A stretch of DNA of 64,000 nucleotides from Maridesulfovibrio sp. (GCF_963678865.1 NZ_OY787459.1:462501-526500); one strand, 5' to 3'. Counted from the stretch's first letter, positions 47,507 through 56,980 are shown. Notes: generated by a model from the letters alone, not told the origin. Translations and numbers: made by a program.

Positions 47507-47626
47507 TTTGCCCTCTCCTTTCAAAGCCTGCCTGTCAATAATTCAAGGGAATAATTTGCAAAGGCCATCCTTTCTGTTATTCATGAAGACAAGACCACAC
47601 CCGAACTAATACAGGATTAGTATTTC

Positions 47627-49933
47627 ATGAAAAAGCAGCATCCTTTCGAAATACATAAAACACGTAAGCACAATATATTTTTGCCAACTTTTTTTGTCTT
47701 CATCTTTTTATCGTTTCTAATCCAATTACCCAACAACAGCTTTGCCAACGAAAAACTGGATAAAGTAACCCTGCAACTAAAATGGTTTCATCAATTCCAG
47801 TTTGCCGGATATTACGCCGCCCTTGAAAAGGGATATTATGAAGATGAAGGACTTGAAGTTACAATCATCGAGCGGGACCTGCGCAGTAATCCCATAGACA
47901 AGGTGCTTAACGGTGACGCTGATTTCGGGGTCAGTAATTCCGAAGTGCTGCTTAACTATTTGCGTGGCAAGAAATTAGTACTGCTGGCTTCTGTTTTCCA
48001 GCATTCACCGTTGGTTTTTATTTCGAAAAATCAACCGCTCATTCATACAGCGCAAGCCTTGAAAGGCAAAACAGTACTTATGAGTTCCGCCTCACAAGAT
48101 ATTGAGCTGAAAGTTCTTCTAGAAGGAAACGGAATCTCGTTCGATGACATCAATTTGATAGACCGCTTTGCCGTTCCTGAGGATTACTTCGACCCTCAAA
48201 TCGACGTCATAGCAGCATACATCACAAATCAACCTTATTATCTGAAAAAAGAACACGTTCCTTATTCAATAATCTACCCATACACCCACGGTATTGACTT
48301 CTACGGAGACACACTTTTTACCTCTCAGGCACAAGTCCGGAACAACCCGGAACGGGTCAATAAATTCCTGAAAGCAAGCCTTAAGGGCTGGCAATACGCT
48401 CTAGACCATCCGGACGAACTGATAGATATCATAATCAATAAGTTCGGATCGCTGAAATCCAAGGGGCATCTGAAATATGAAGCTGAAACAATACAAACCT
48501 TGATTTTGCCCAAACTGGTACGCATCGGGCACAGTAATCCGGCTCGCTGGGAACAAATTGGCGATGAATTCAGGAAACAGGGTTTAGTCACCGAGACTAA
48601 AGATCTTTCACCATTCTTTTTCAATCCGACAGCAGGTAAAGTAACTATTAAAGAAGAAACAGCTTTTATTGCAGCCGTAATATTTATTGTAATCATAGTT
48701 ATCCTGCTGGCTTCTATTTTTGTTGCCGGAAAATTCAAACACGAAATCAATACCCGCAAAGAGATAGAAAATAAGCTTAAACAAAGTGAAAAATATTATC
48801 GCAGCCTGTTCGATAATACCGGGGCGGCGACAACAATCCTCGGTGAAAATTATCTGATAAAACGATGCAATGAAAATTTCGCCATGCTCTGCGGTTTGCC
48901 TATGGAAGAGATTGAAAATAAAAAAAAGTGGACGGATTTTATTGCCCCGGAAGAACTCGAAAGAATGACGGAGTATGCAAAAGCAAGAAGGTCCAACAAC
49001 CAGTCCCCGCCAAAATCATACGATTTTATTTTTTTGCGCGCTGATGGCGAAACACGAAATGTCCACGTACAAGTTGAGATTATCGACGATAGCACTGACT
49101 CCGTAGCCTCTCTCCTCGATATGACAGAAAAAGTAAAAACTCAGGAACTTTTGATCCAGACCGAAAAAATGATTTCAGTAGGAGGTCTTGCCGCAGGCAT
49201 GGCCCACGAAATCAACAACCCTCTTGCCGGGATACTGCAGGCCGTACAAAATATTCACCGCAGAATTTCACCGGATGTGCCTGCCAGCATAAAAACGGCT
49301 GAAAAATATGGCTGTACCTGTGAACAGATAAACAGTTTTCTTGAAGAAAGAGGCGTAATAAGAATGCTGGACGGCATACACAGTTCAGGAGAAAGGGCTG
49401 CCAACATAGTCAGGACCATGCTCAATTTCACCCGCAGAAACGATGAAGGCAGAAACAACTGCAACCTGAATCAACTTTTTGATGACATTATGAACATCAT
49501 TACCTGCGATTATGATCTCAAGAAAAAATACGATTTCAAGCATACAAAAATAGTCAAAGAATATCAGGATAATCTTGGTATGATCAATTGTTTGCGAATA
49601 GAAATCGAACAGGTCCTCCTGAATCTGGTTAAAAACGCCGCATATGCCACTAATGAGATTGCCGACATCAGGACTCCCACCATCACCCTGAGGACAAAAA
49701 CTGATGATCGGTACATTGTTGCCGAAGTGGAAGATAACGGGCCGGGCATGTCTGCAGATGTAAAACGAAGGGTTTTTGAACCATTTTTCACTACCAAATC
49801 CCCCGGTATGGGAACAGGGCTTGGACTTTCAGTGTCATATTTTATAATAACACAAAACCACGGCGGAATATTTGAGATTGACACCCAAATCGGTAAGGGT
49901 TCGAAATTTACTATTAAAATACCAAAGATATGA
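47627..49933 (+). CDS. NMT1/ThiY-domain sensor histidine kinase
   Basis: This 768-residue protein joins a periplasmic NMT1/THI5-like substrate-binding domain (about residues 45-290; LDKVTLQLKWFHQFQFAGYYAA) to a kinase. Order: signal/TM1 (about 20-38), binding domain, TM2 (about 343-367; AAVIFIVIIVILLASIFVAG), PAS (about 385-500), dimerisation helix with phospho-acceptor His527 in MAHEINNPLAGIL, and an ATPase domain with N-box NLVKNAAYA, G1 VEDNGPGMS and G2 GTGLGLSVS. NMT1 domains bind pyrimidine or thiamine precursors or similar. No response regulator is adjacent; the REC-REC-HD-GYP protein at 54433 is a candidate output. Confidence 0.88.
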   Translation: MKKQHPFEIHKTRKHNIFLPTFFVFIFLSFLIQLPNNSFANEKLDKVTLQLKWFHQFQFAGYYAALEKGYYEDEGLEVTIIERDLRSNPIDKVLNGDADFGVSNSEVLLNYLRGKKLVLLASVFQHSPLVFISKNQPLIHTAQALKGKTVLMSSASQDIELKVLLEGNGISFDDINLIDRFAVPEDYFDPQIDVIAAYITNQPYYLKKEHVPYSIIYPYTHGIDFYGDTLFTSQAQVRNNPERVNKFLKASLKGWQYALDHPDELIDIIINKFGSLKSKGHLKYEAETIQTLILPKLVRIGHSNPARWEQIGDEFRKQGLVTETKDLSPFFFNPTAGKVTIKEETAFIAAVIFIVIIVILLASIFVAGKFKHEINTRKEIENKLKQSEKYYRSLFDNTGAATTILGENYLIKRCNENFAMLCGLPMEEIENKKKWTDFIAPEELERMTEYAKARRSNNQSPPKSYDFIFLRADGETRNVHVQVEIIDDSTDSVASLLDMTEKVKTQELLIQTEKMISVGGLAAGMAHEINNPLAGILQAVQNIHRRISPDVPASIKTAEKYGCTCEQINSFLEERGVIRMLDGIHSSGERAANIVRTMLNFTRRNDEGRNNCNLNQLFDDIMNIITCDYDLKKKYDFKHTKIVKEYQDNLGMINCLRIEIEQVLLNLVKNAAYATNEIADIRTPTITLRTKTDDRYIVAEVEDNGPGMSADVKRRVFEPFFTTKSPGMGTGLGLSVSYFIITQNHGGIFEIDTQIGKGSKFTIKIPKI

Positions 49934-50352
49934 TCATTATGTTTAAGAAAACCATACCTGTTCTGCTGGCCCTTATGCTTCTGAGCTGCCCGGCCTGTGC
50001 TAAAAAGCCTGTGCTCTACCCTAATGAGCAATACAAAAAAGCCGGGGAAGCCAAATCTTCCGAAGACATCGAATATTGTCTGGCCCTTGCAGAAAAAAGC
50101 GTTGGCAAAGACTCTAAGGGGAAAACATCCCTTAAAACAGGAATTCAGGGAGGACTGATAGGTGGAGCTGTGGGGCTGGGGATCGGAATAGTGACTGGAA
50201 GTCCCGGAACTTCAGCACTGGCAGGTGCAGCAGGAGGAGGAGCCGGAGGAGCTGTAGGCGGAGCCATGCAGGATAACCCGAACTCCCTGTACAGAAAATT
50301 TGTGGAGCGCTGCCTACGCGAAAAAGGCTACGACCCCATTGGTTGGAAATAA
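49930..50352 (+). CDS. Glycine-zipper exported protein
   Basis: This 140-residue protein has an N-terminal signal, possibly a lipoprotein one (LLSC at about residues 18-21 as lipobox). A glycine-zipper region (GGLIGGAVGLGIGIVTG and GAAGGGAGGAVGGAM) spans residues 75-115. Such segments insert in or span membranes. The ATG at 49930 overlaps the kinase stop (ATGA); ATG 49939 is the alternative. Coupling suggests a link to the kinase, but its role is unknown. Confidence 0.7.
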   Translation: MIIMFKKTIPVLLALMLLSCPACAKKPVLYPNEQYKKAGEAKSSEDIEYCLALAEKSVGKDSKGKTSLKTGIQGGLIGGAVGLGIGIVTGSPGTSALAGAAGGGAGGAVGGAMQDNPNSLYRKFVERCLREKGYDPIGWK

Positions 50353-50362
50353 ACCCGGGCTT

Positions 50363-51145
50363 TTAAAAACCTTCATGAACGGGGATATATCTGGAAATTA
50401 TTTTTTGATATGAACCGTCCTGCTTCATTTTTTTCAGTTCAGCATTAACTTTTTCAAAAGCTTCAGGATCCTTTTTTCTTGAAAAGGCAAGATATGTGTC
50501 CGATTTGGAATAAATCAAAGGCAAACCGCTTTCCGGGGCAATGATGGCCTCAACTTTATACAGTAGATTATTGTCGTTTAGAAAATTTAATGCCGGATAG
50601 TAATCTGCAAAAAAGAAATCAATTCTGCCAAGCAGCAGTTTCTTTACATTCAGATCTATATTCGGCACTTCTTCGATCCTTAAAAATACTCCCTTCTTCA
50701 GGGCCTGATCCACTTTCTTACCATAGTAGAATCCCCGGCCTACACCACCTGAATACTTTTCTGCCCCGGAAAAATCAGAGGGAAAATACACATTTGATCC
50801 GGCAAGGCGCAATGCGACAACTTTTTCCGTAATCAAAACAGTTTCAGAAAAACGCAAATATTTATTACGTTCTTCATTATATCCGGCATTAAAGATAGCA
50901 TCGGCAGTCCCTTTTTTAACCATTGCCATAGCCCTTTTCCACGGGACAATACGTATATCCGGTTCATACCCCGCCCGCTTTGCGGCTTCAGCAACTATTT
51001 CTACCAGAAAGCCTTTAGGCTTGCCGTCCTGAAGAAATGTTTGAGGTGGAGTATCCAAAGTAACAAACACAAGTTTTTTCGCATGCAGGGCGGACGGGAA
51101 AAGCAGAATAAATATAAACACAACAGAAAGTATCTTATTACACAC
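50363..51145 (-). CDS. Periplasmic amino-acid-binding (family 3) protein
   Basis: This 260-residue protein has a signal peptide (about residues 1-22, cleavage near HAKK) and a family-3 binding fold: FVTLDTPPQTFLQDGKPKGFLVEIVAEAAKRAGYE and KKGTADAIFNAGYNEERNKYLRFSE. It may be an ABC component or a signalling binding protein. No permease or ATPase gene is beside it. Convergent with the glycine-zipper gene with a 10-nt gap. Confidence 0.8.
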   Translation of the reverse strand: MCNKILSVVFIFILLFPSALHAKKLVFVTLDTPPQTFLQDGKPKGFLVEIVAEAAKRAGYEPDIRIVPWKRAMAMVKKGTADAIFNAGYNEERNKYLRFSETVLITEKVVALRLAGSNVYFPSDFSGAEKYSGGVGRGFYYGKKVDQALKKGVFLRIEEVPNIDLNVKKLLLGRIDFFFADYYPALNFLNDNNLLYKVEAIIAPESGLPLIYSKSDTYLAFSRKKDPEAFEKVNAELKKMKQDGSYQKIISRYIPVHEGF

Positions 51146-51348
51146 AGCTATGACGCCCTCCTGAATTTATGTGTAATCTATCACTAATTTGCTGTTGTAA
51201 CAATCGGTCCCGGCCAACACAAACGTAAACTTATTCATATAATTTCCAATTCGGGTTATCATTAACCAAAATTACAAATTTCGGTGTTAAGTTTATTAAA
51301 TAAATGCCGATTGAATTTGTAATGGTCTTAAAATTTAAAGGAAAAATT

Positions 51349-52701
51349 ATGCTGAGATTACTGACCCTTCTCATAACCATCCTCATGCTTCCGTCCATAG
51401 CACTCGCATGGCCGGGAAAAATAGTAGCGGTGGAAGGAGCCACAACATTCGTGGTTCTGAAAAATGGGCAGACCCCTGTAAAAGTGAATATTGCCGGGGT
51501 AAAGCCTTCGCCGAACATGGATCCGGCCAAAGCCCGTATGGAAAGCAGTAACGATGTTCTGATGCGCGATGTGGAAGTCCGGGAACTCAGCAAAACCGAA
51601 GACGGCACCATTATTGGAGACATTACTGTTGACGGCAAATCCCTCTCAAAAGAACTGCTTGATGACGGGATTGTGGAAAGCTCAGCTCAGGCTCCGCCTG
51701 CAATTGATACGTCCCCGGTAGAGTTACCCAAAGAAATCACCGAACCGGCAGCACCGGTACAAGATACAGCCCAGGCAACAGAAGCCAATGCTGATGAAAT
51801 AGTTAATGAGCTCACTCCTGAACAATCAGCACAGGCTCAAGCTGCGGCTCCCCAACCGGTTCAACAACCAACTTTCCGCCCTGCTCAGCCCCAGCCCGGA
51901 CAGGTGCAATATGTTCAGGTTTATCAGGCTCCACAGCAACAATTGGGACTATGGCCGGGACGTCCGGCAGCACAACCTGTGCAGCAGACCTACACTACAC
52001 AACAGCACGGTATTCAACCTGTACAGCAATCATCCCCAACTTCCGCTCAACAAACAGAGGCTCCCCGGATGCAGCAGCCCGGCGATGCGGCAAAACAAGA
52101 TTACGATCTGGCTGTCAGTGTACAAAAGAATTCCCGTAGAGACCGTAAACCTACAGGTTTTTTTACAAAAAAACGTAAATCAGAAACCTATGTCGGTGTA
52201 AACTCCGGTTTCCATGCAGTTATGCAGCCTAAGTCTAATGTTCCGTATGAAAATTGGGGATCAAACGATGCAATAAGCATCCGCCATTTCTTTCCTTCAG
52301 GACTAGGAATCGGTGGTGATTTCAAATATTCATTGAGTAATGGACGGTCTGGTTCTTATGCTCTCAACTCAACCGATTCAGCAGATTATGATTACAAAAA
52401 GAAGTCTTTCAGTACTTATTCATTAACAGCCTCCCTGCTTTACCGTTATTATACCGGTAAAAATTTAACCGCTTATATTGGCGGCAGCGGCGGCTATGCT
52501 TTCTTTTCCCACCCCGATACAGAATTCCATCTTTCCGACGGAGCTCCTTTGATAGGCTCTGAAACCGGAATATTATATAAGTTCGATTCCGGTTTTACGA
52601 TTGGCGGAGATATTAATTACACGACTCCCATCGGGGGTAAATCTGACGATCCCAATGGATATCTCGGCACTTCGCTCAACATTGGCTACACGTTTGATTG
52701 A
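51349..52701 (+). CDS. SNase-like / beta-barrel fusion protein
   Basis: This 450-residue exported protein has three parts. A signal peptide (about residues 1-18, LPSIALA) is followed by a thermonuclease-fold region (about 19-110; PGKIVAVEGATTFVVLKNGQTPVKVNIAGVKP and KARMESSNDVLMRDVEV), then a long Pro/Gln-rich linker (about 115-265). The C-terminal 170 residues look like an outer-membrane beta-barrel with an aromatic C-terminal end (NIGYTFD). The nuclease catalytic Arg/Glu/Arg residues are not all seen, so the domain may be structural. The start at ATG 51349 follows AAAGGA. The fold calls are by pattern. Confidence 0.62.
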   Translation: MLRLLTLLITILMLPSIALAWPGKIVAVEGATTFVVLKNGQTPVKVNIAGVKPSPNMDPAKARMESSNDVLMRDVEVRELSKTEDGTIIGDITVDGKSLSKELLDDGIVESSAQAPPAIDTSPVELPKEITEPAAPVQDTAQATEANADEIVNELTPEQSAQAQAAAPQPVQQPTFRPAQPQPGQVQYVQVYQAPQQQLGLWPGRPAAQPVQQTYTTQQHGIQPVQQSSPTSAQQTEAPRMQQPGDAAKQDYDLAVSVQKNSRRDRKPTGFFTKKRKSETYVGVNSGFHAVMQPKSNVPYENWGSNDAISIRHFFPSGLGIGGDFKYSLSNGRSGSYALNSTDSADYDYKKKSFSTYSLTASLLYRYYTGKNLTAYIGGSGGYAFFSHPDTEFHLSDGAPLIGSETGILYKFDSGFTIGGDINYTTPIGGKSDDPNGYLGTSLNIGYTFD

Positions 52702-52722
52702 TTTTAGCAGCATAACAAATAA

Positions 52723-52762
52723 AAAAAAAGCTCTTAACATATTTAAGTTAAGAGCTTTTTTT
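52723..52762 (+). terminator. Rho-independent terminator
   Basis: The arms AAAAAAAGCTCTTAAC and GTTAAGAGCTTTTTTT are followed by ATTTCTTTATT, 20 nt after the beta-barrel gene. Confidence 0.88.
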
Positions 52763-52864
52763 ATTTCTTTATTGACTTCATTTTCTTGTCTTTGTATTAC
52801 TCATACCAAAAGAGTAGCACAATACAGCTATTCATTTTAATTTTTCATAATCAGGGGAGAAAGA

Positions 52865-53479
52865 ATGTCGTTTAAGCAACATTTTTGTATGCAGCTTCTA
52901 ATTTTATTTGTTATCGGAAGCCATCCGGTCTTTGCCCACAGAGTAAGCCTGTTTGCCTATGTTGAAGGCGATACAGTGTTTACGGAAAGTTATTTCAGCA
53001 AAAAAAGAAAAGTACATCAGGGAAAACTTGAAATCTTCAGTACTGGCAGCAACAAACTCCTGCTTACAGGAATTACGGATGACAACGGAGACTTCAACTT
53101 CCCTATCCCCGAAACAACAAAAGCCGAAAAAAGCGGTGTGTTAATCAAACTGCATGCATCAGAGGGCCATCAGGCTGTATGGACTTTAACTCCGGATGAA
53201 ATTTTCCCTGAGTCGTCCACCGCACAACCCGCTGCAGAAGACTCTCCCTCCCCTTCTCAAGCCCCACAAGTCAAACAATCCGCAACAATTGTCCCCGGAT
53301 CTGAACTTGCCGAACTTTCTTCACAGGTAAAAACGCTGAGTAACAAGGTCGAGACTCTCAAACGACTAATTATCAGTCAGCAGGAGAAAGGCCCCGGCGT
53401 TAATGAAATATTTTCGGGGATCGGATACATCCTCGGACTTTTCGGTATAGCCGCTTTTTTTCTTGCACGGAAAAAGTAG
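52865..53479 (+). CDS. NikL/CbiL-like exported protein
   Basis: This 204-residue protein has a signal peptide (about residues 1-24, HPVFAH). The mature start HRVSLFAYVEGDTVFTESYFS with an N-terminal His fits the NikL/CbiL-type small components of energy-coupling nickel/cobalt transporters. A carboxypeptidase-regulatory-like beta domain follows (GKLEIFSTGSNKLLLTGITDDNGDFNFPIP), then a Pro-rich linker, a coiled coil (SSQVKTLSNKVETLKRLI) and a C-terminal membrane anchor (about 183-203). The transporter core (NikMQO) is not here. Nickel is the likeliest metal given the [NiFe] hydrogenase. Confidence 0.68.
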   Translation: MSFKQHFCMQLLILFVIGSHPVFAHRVSLFAYVEGDTVFTESYFSKKRKVHQGKLEIFSTGSNKLLLTGITDDNGDFNFPIPETTKAEKSGVLIKLHASEGHQAVWTLTPDEIFPESSTAQPAAEDSPSPSQAPQVKQSATIVPGSELAELSSQVKTLSNKVETLKRLIISQQEKGPGVNEIFSGIGYILGLFGIAAFFLARKK

Positions 53480-53511
53480 CTTTTCCATAACCTTTCATAC
53501 GGAGTGATTCC

Positions 53512-54273
53512 ATGCGTAAACTGTTTATTTCAACTCTGGCCTGCTCAATGCTTCTTCTTTTTTGCGGTTCCGCATTTGCCCATTTCGGAATGCTGATCCC
53601 CGGAAACTCAATTATCACCCCGGCCCAAAAAAGTACAAAAATTGAGCTTTCTTTTTCACATCCTTTTGAAATGGCCGGTATGAATCTGGTTAAACCCAAA
53701 AAATTCAGCGTTTATCATGACGGCAAAGAGACCGACCTTCTGCCTTCTTTGAAAAAAACCAAAAACATTGGCCATGATGCCTTCAACACTGAATTCAAAT
53801 TTAAAAGACCGGGCATGTATACCTTCTTCATGGAACCGGTTCCCTACCCGGAGCCTGCAGAAGACAATTACATTATTCACTATACCAAAACCATCGTCTC
53901 CGCCTTTAACGAAGGAGAAAACTGGAACACTCCCCTTGGTGTAAAAACAGAAATCGTCCCGCTGACCCGCCCCTGGGGCAACTATGCCGGTAACGTTTTT
54001 CAGGGAGTTGTTTTGCTGGACGGTAAGCCTGCACCCTTTACCCGCGTAGAGGTTGAACTTTACAACAAAGACGCAAAATTTGAAGCTCCTTATGAGTGCA
54101 TGGTTACCCAAGAAGTTCTTTGCGATGAAAACGGAGTATTCACATTCGCCTGCCCCAAAGCCGGCTGGTGGGGATTTGCCGCACTGAATGATGCTGATTA
54201 TAAAATAAAAGGAAAAGATGTTGAGCTTGGAGCAGTGCTCTGGATTGAAATGATTCCTTATAAAAGCAAATAA
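53512..54273 (+). CDS. NikK-like DUF4198 exported protein
   Basis: This 253-residue protein has a signal peptide (about residues 1-23) and begins after cleavage with HFGMLIPGNSI, again an N-terminal histidine. It matches DUF4198, found in NikK-type periplasmic metal-uptake proteins: IELSFSHPFEMAGMNLVKPKKF, GMYTFFMEPVPYPEP and VKTEIVPLTRPWG. It follows the NikL-like gene by 32 nt with a CGGAGT site. A role in nickel (or cobalt) delivery is inferred, without the permease genes nearby. Confidence 0.72.
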   Translation: MRKLFISTLACSMLLLFCGSAFAHFGMLIPGNSIITPAQKSTKIELSFSHPFEMAGMNLVKPKKFSVYHDGKETDLLPSLKKTKNIGHDAFNTEFKFKRPGMYTFFMEPVPYPEPAEDNYIIHYTKTIVSAFNEGENWNTPLGVKTEIVPLTRPWGNYAGNVFQGVVLLDGKPAPFTRVEVELYNKDAKFEAPYECMVTQEVLCDENGVFTFACPKAGWWGFAALNDADYKIKGKDVELGAVLWIEMIPYKSK

Positions 54274-54310
54274 ATAGAGACAATCTGCTTGCAAGCTGGT
54301 TATTATTTAT

Positions 54311-54343
54311 GGCCGGTAGCATCTAGCTGCCGGCCTTTACTTT
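54311..54343 (+). terminator. Terminator after the NikK-like gene
   Basis: The arms GGCCGGTAGC and GCTGCCGGCC (one G-U pair) are followed by TTTACTTTT. Confidence 0.82.
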
Positions 54344-54432
54344 TATCCTCAAGCTCATTATGACTTTTTGTACAGATATACAAAATAAACATAAAATACT
54401 GTTTTATTTGTAAAAAGACAAACGGAGCATGA

Positions 54433-55803
54433 ATGCTTAATCCTCAGGTTTTGATTGTCGACGACAGCAAAACTATCCGATCTGTCATAAGTTCGGAATT
54501 AAAGAAGTACTCAATTGACGTCACTGAGGCTGCTGACGGCCTTCAGGGGCTCAACTATACCCGTGAACGGCATTACGATCTTGTAATCACGGATATAACA
54601 ATGCCCGGTCTTGACGGCTACCAGCTCTGCACAGAAATCAAAAAAAACCCGGACACGCAATCGACTCCTGTAATCATGCTTTCCAGCAACGAGAGACATG
54701 AACAAATCGAAAGAGGATTCGAAGTAGGAGCGGCTGCGTATGTTACCAAGAACAAAGCCCGGAAAGATTTACTGCCCTATATCAGAGAAATTCTGAATCG
54801 TGCCAAACTTCTTCGCGACAAACTTGTTCTAGTTGTGGATGACTCAAAATACATCCTAAACGTTGTGGAATCCGGCCTGACTTCAGCAGGATTTAAAGTC
54901 ATCACAGCACGCAATGGATTAGAAGCATTTGAAATGGTCAGCGAAGTAGCTCCGCATCTGATTCTTTCCGACATAAATATGCCGGTTATGGATGGTATTA
55001 AACTGTGCGAGAAAGTGCAGAACCATCCCGGACTTTCACATATTCCTTTTGTAATCATGAGCTCCGGTTCAGACCGTAGAACCATGCGCGAACTGCTGCA
55101 CAAAGGGGCTGCAGCGTTTTTAGTCAAGCCATTCAATATTGACCAGTTAGTGATTACTGCCGAAAAGCTGCTCAGTGACCATTTTCAGATTATTTTACAA
55201 CAACGTGAGCTTTTTAAGAAAGAACGCACGTTGCTCATGGGCAGCATCACCAGTCTGATTCAGGCCCTTGAAGCAAGGGATTCTTACACCAAGGGACATT
55301 CAGATACGGTGTCTAATTTATCCGTCAGCATAGCCAAGAAGCTCGGTTTAAAGGAATCTGAAAGAGAACGTATCGCATTTGCTGCAAGACTGCATGATCT
55401 AGGTAAAATCGGCATTCGCGACGACATACTGCTTAAAAACGGACCTCTTACTGATAATGAATTTGCCAAAATCAAAGAACACCCTGTTCTGGGAGCTGAT
55501 ATCCTTAGCCCTATCCCGAGTATGGAAGATATCATCCCGGCTGTGCTTCATCATCACGAAAAGATGAACGGAACAGGCTATCCGCATGGTCTTTCCGGCA
55601 ACAAGATTCCGCTCTGGGCACGTATCATTTCAACTGCGGATGTTTATGATGCCCTGACAACAGACCGACCTTACAAAAAAGCTTTTACTCATCAGCAAAC
55701 GATGGAATTTATCGATAATATATGTCCCAATGAGTTATGCCCGGAATGCGTCAGGGCATTTCAGGCTGTCATGCAGGAAACGACAGCCAACTGCACTAGC
55801 TAA
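54433..55803 (+). CDS. Dual-receiver HD-GYP response regulator
   Basis: This 456-residue protein has two receiver domains (about residues 5-122 and 131-250) with phospho-acceptors Asp54 (VITDITMPG) and Asp180 (ILSDINMPV), then an HD-GYP domain (about 265-445) with HLHD-type ARLHDLGKIGIRDD and HHHEKMNGTGYPHGLSGNKIP. It is predicted to hydrolyse cyclic di-GMP upon phosphorylation. In the first receiver the switch Lys is in VTKNKA. A lone regulator without an adjacent kinase; the NMT1 kinase at 47.6 kb is a possible partner. Confidence 0.9.
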   Translation: MLNPQVLIVDDSKTIRSVISSELKKYSIDVTEAADGLQGLNYTRERHYDLVITDITMPGLDGYQLCTEIKKNPDTQSTPVIMLSSNERHEQIERGFEVGAAAYVTKNKARKDLLPYIREILNRAKLLRDKLVLVVDDSKYILNVVESGLTSAGFKVITARNGLEAFEMVSEVAPHLILSDINMPVMDGIKLCEKVQNHPGLSHIPFVIMSSGSDRRTMRELLHKGAAAFLVKPFNIDQLVITAEKLLSDHFQIILQQRELFKKERTLLMGSITSLIQALEARDSYTKGHSDTVSNLSVSIAKKLGLKESERERIAFAARLHDLGKIGIRDDILLKNGPLTDNEFAKIKEHPVLGADILSPIPSMEDIIPAVLHHHEKMNGTGYPHGLSGNKIPLWARIISTADVYDALTTDRPYKKAFTHQQTMEFIDNICPNELCPECVRAFQAVMQETTANCTS

Positions 55804-55808
55804 AAAGC

Positions 55809-56012
55809 TTATACCGGCTGAAGTTTATCCAGACCTGAGACTTCCCAAGCCCTTTCTTTATCTACTTCTTCACCGTTTTCCAAAACCTTGGCCTCCATGT
55901 CCTTAGCCACATCAGCGCTCTCATCCACACCCATCATGAATATCCGTTTCTGATTGGTGTCATAGATGTAAGCTGTTTCCTCATAAATATAAAACTTGAA
56001 AGGATTCTGCAT
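55809..56012 (-). CDS. Small hypothetical protein, 67 aa
   Basis: I do not recognise this 67-residue protein. It contains YIYEETAYIYDTNQKRIFMMGVDE near the start and is acidic and soluble. A good GGAGGAAC ribosome site before ATG 56012 supports translation. It is convergent with the HD-GYP gene, 5 nt away. Confidence 0.6.
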   Translation of the reverse strand: MQNPFKFYIYEETAYIYDTNQKRIFMMGVDESADVAKDMEAKVLENGEEVDKERAWEVSGLDKLQPV

Positions 56013-56144
56013 AGTTCCTCCATTAAATTATTATTCTACAACATCAGGCTTTTAGCACTTTGCGCAATGACAAGAAAGAGATATTATTATAGAAATTCAA
56101 GTTACTGCGAACAGCATCAGCATATTAAGCAAAAGAGAAATGCC

Positions 56145-56471
56145 ATGAGACAACACCGGAGAAGGACTCCCCTAATCCTACTTATCCTGACCATCGTTTT
56201 GATCAGTACAACTGCAATTGCAGATACCTCCAATTTTAAATGCGACGACGGACCTGGTTGCATTGACGAAAGGGTCAATTTCGGGACAGCCAAAATTAAA
56301 TGTACTGATATTAACGGAGATGTGCTTTCAGATTGGGTTTGCGAATATGAAATGGAATATTCCTGCCGCGATGAACTGACAGGTGAAGTACGCAAGGGTG
56401 GCTATGATCCACAGGGGACATCCTTATGCTCTGAACTTTGCGGCCCCTGCGATGAAGGCTGGGAAAAATAA
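56145..56471 (+). CDS. Exported Cys-rich hypothetical protein
   Basis: This 108-residue protein has a basic N-terminus and a hydrophobic signal (about residues 8-28; TPLILLILTIVLIST, cleavage near AIAD). The mature part contains eight cysteines, including CDDGPGC and the C-terminal CSELCGPC, suggesting disulfides or metal binding in the periplasm. The ATG at 56145 is preferred to an upstream start that lacks a signal. Function unknown. It precedes ssrA. Confidence 0.55.
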   Translation: MRQHRRRTPLILLILTIVLISTTAIADTSNFKCDDGPGCIDERVNFGTAKIKCTDINGDVLSDWVCEYEMEYSCRDELTGEVRKGGYDPQGTSLCSELCGPCDEGWEK

Positions 56472-56565
56472 AAACTACTCGTGCAGCACTTGCCAACTGT
56501 CCGGTAATGCTATAACTAAACGTTCTTCACCTGCAGGGCTTAGAAGAATTATCTTTCTGTAAACC

Positions 56566-56593
56566 TTGCATCATCTTCCTGCGTGTATATCAT
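56566..56593 (+). promoter_or_regulatory. Candidate ssrA promoter
   Basis: TTGCAT (56566-56571) and TATCAT (56588-56593) with a 16-nt spacer lie about 28 nt upstream of the mature tmRNA 5' end. Confidence 0.5.
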
Positions 56594-56620
56594 ATAAGTA
56601 GGAAGAAGTTCTTTGAAAAT

Positions 56621-56980
56621 GGGGGCGCATTGGTTTCGACGGGGGTGAATGAAGCCAAGGTTGCAGGTCGTGGCGCCGCTGGCCACGTAAAAAGCGGCAC
56701 AATCATAATTGCAAACGACAATTACGATTACGCAATGGCAGCTTAATTAAGCTTGCCATGTCATAGCTTTGATGTCTGATATTAGCTTTGACAACAACCC
56801 TATCAGGCTGGCTATCTCTGCGTTGCACGTCCGTAGAGAGGCGAGAACCTAGCACGCGCTGGCTCATATGTTGCCTGTTCAGGGGCGTTCATACGGGCGA
56901 GATACAATACTTGAACTAAACCTGTAGATGCCTTGGTGGAGCATTCTCGGACGGGAGTTCGACTCTCCCCGCCTCCACCA
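56621..56980 (+). ncRNA. ssrA: tmRNA (transfer-messenger RNA)
   Basis: The 360-nt gene starts GGGGGCGCATTGGTTTCGAC and ends with a T-arm and CCTCCACCA. The acceptor GGGGGCG pairs with CGCCTCC. The tag reading frame is at 56711-56746: the peptide is ANDNYDYAMAA, ending in TAA, with the resume codon GCA after the expected upstream context. tmRNA rescues stalled ribosomes with SmpB. Its 3' end is the attachment site of the integrative element that follows. Confidence 0.97.
56963..56980 (+). repeat. attL core in the ssrA 3' end
   Basis: CTCTCCCCGCCTCCACCA is repeated exactly at 63711-63728. It forms the 3' end of ssrA, so insertion leaves the tmRNA intact. Confidence 0.88.
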
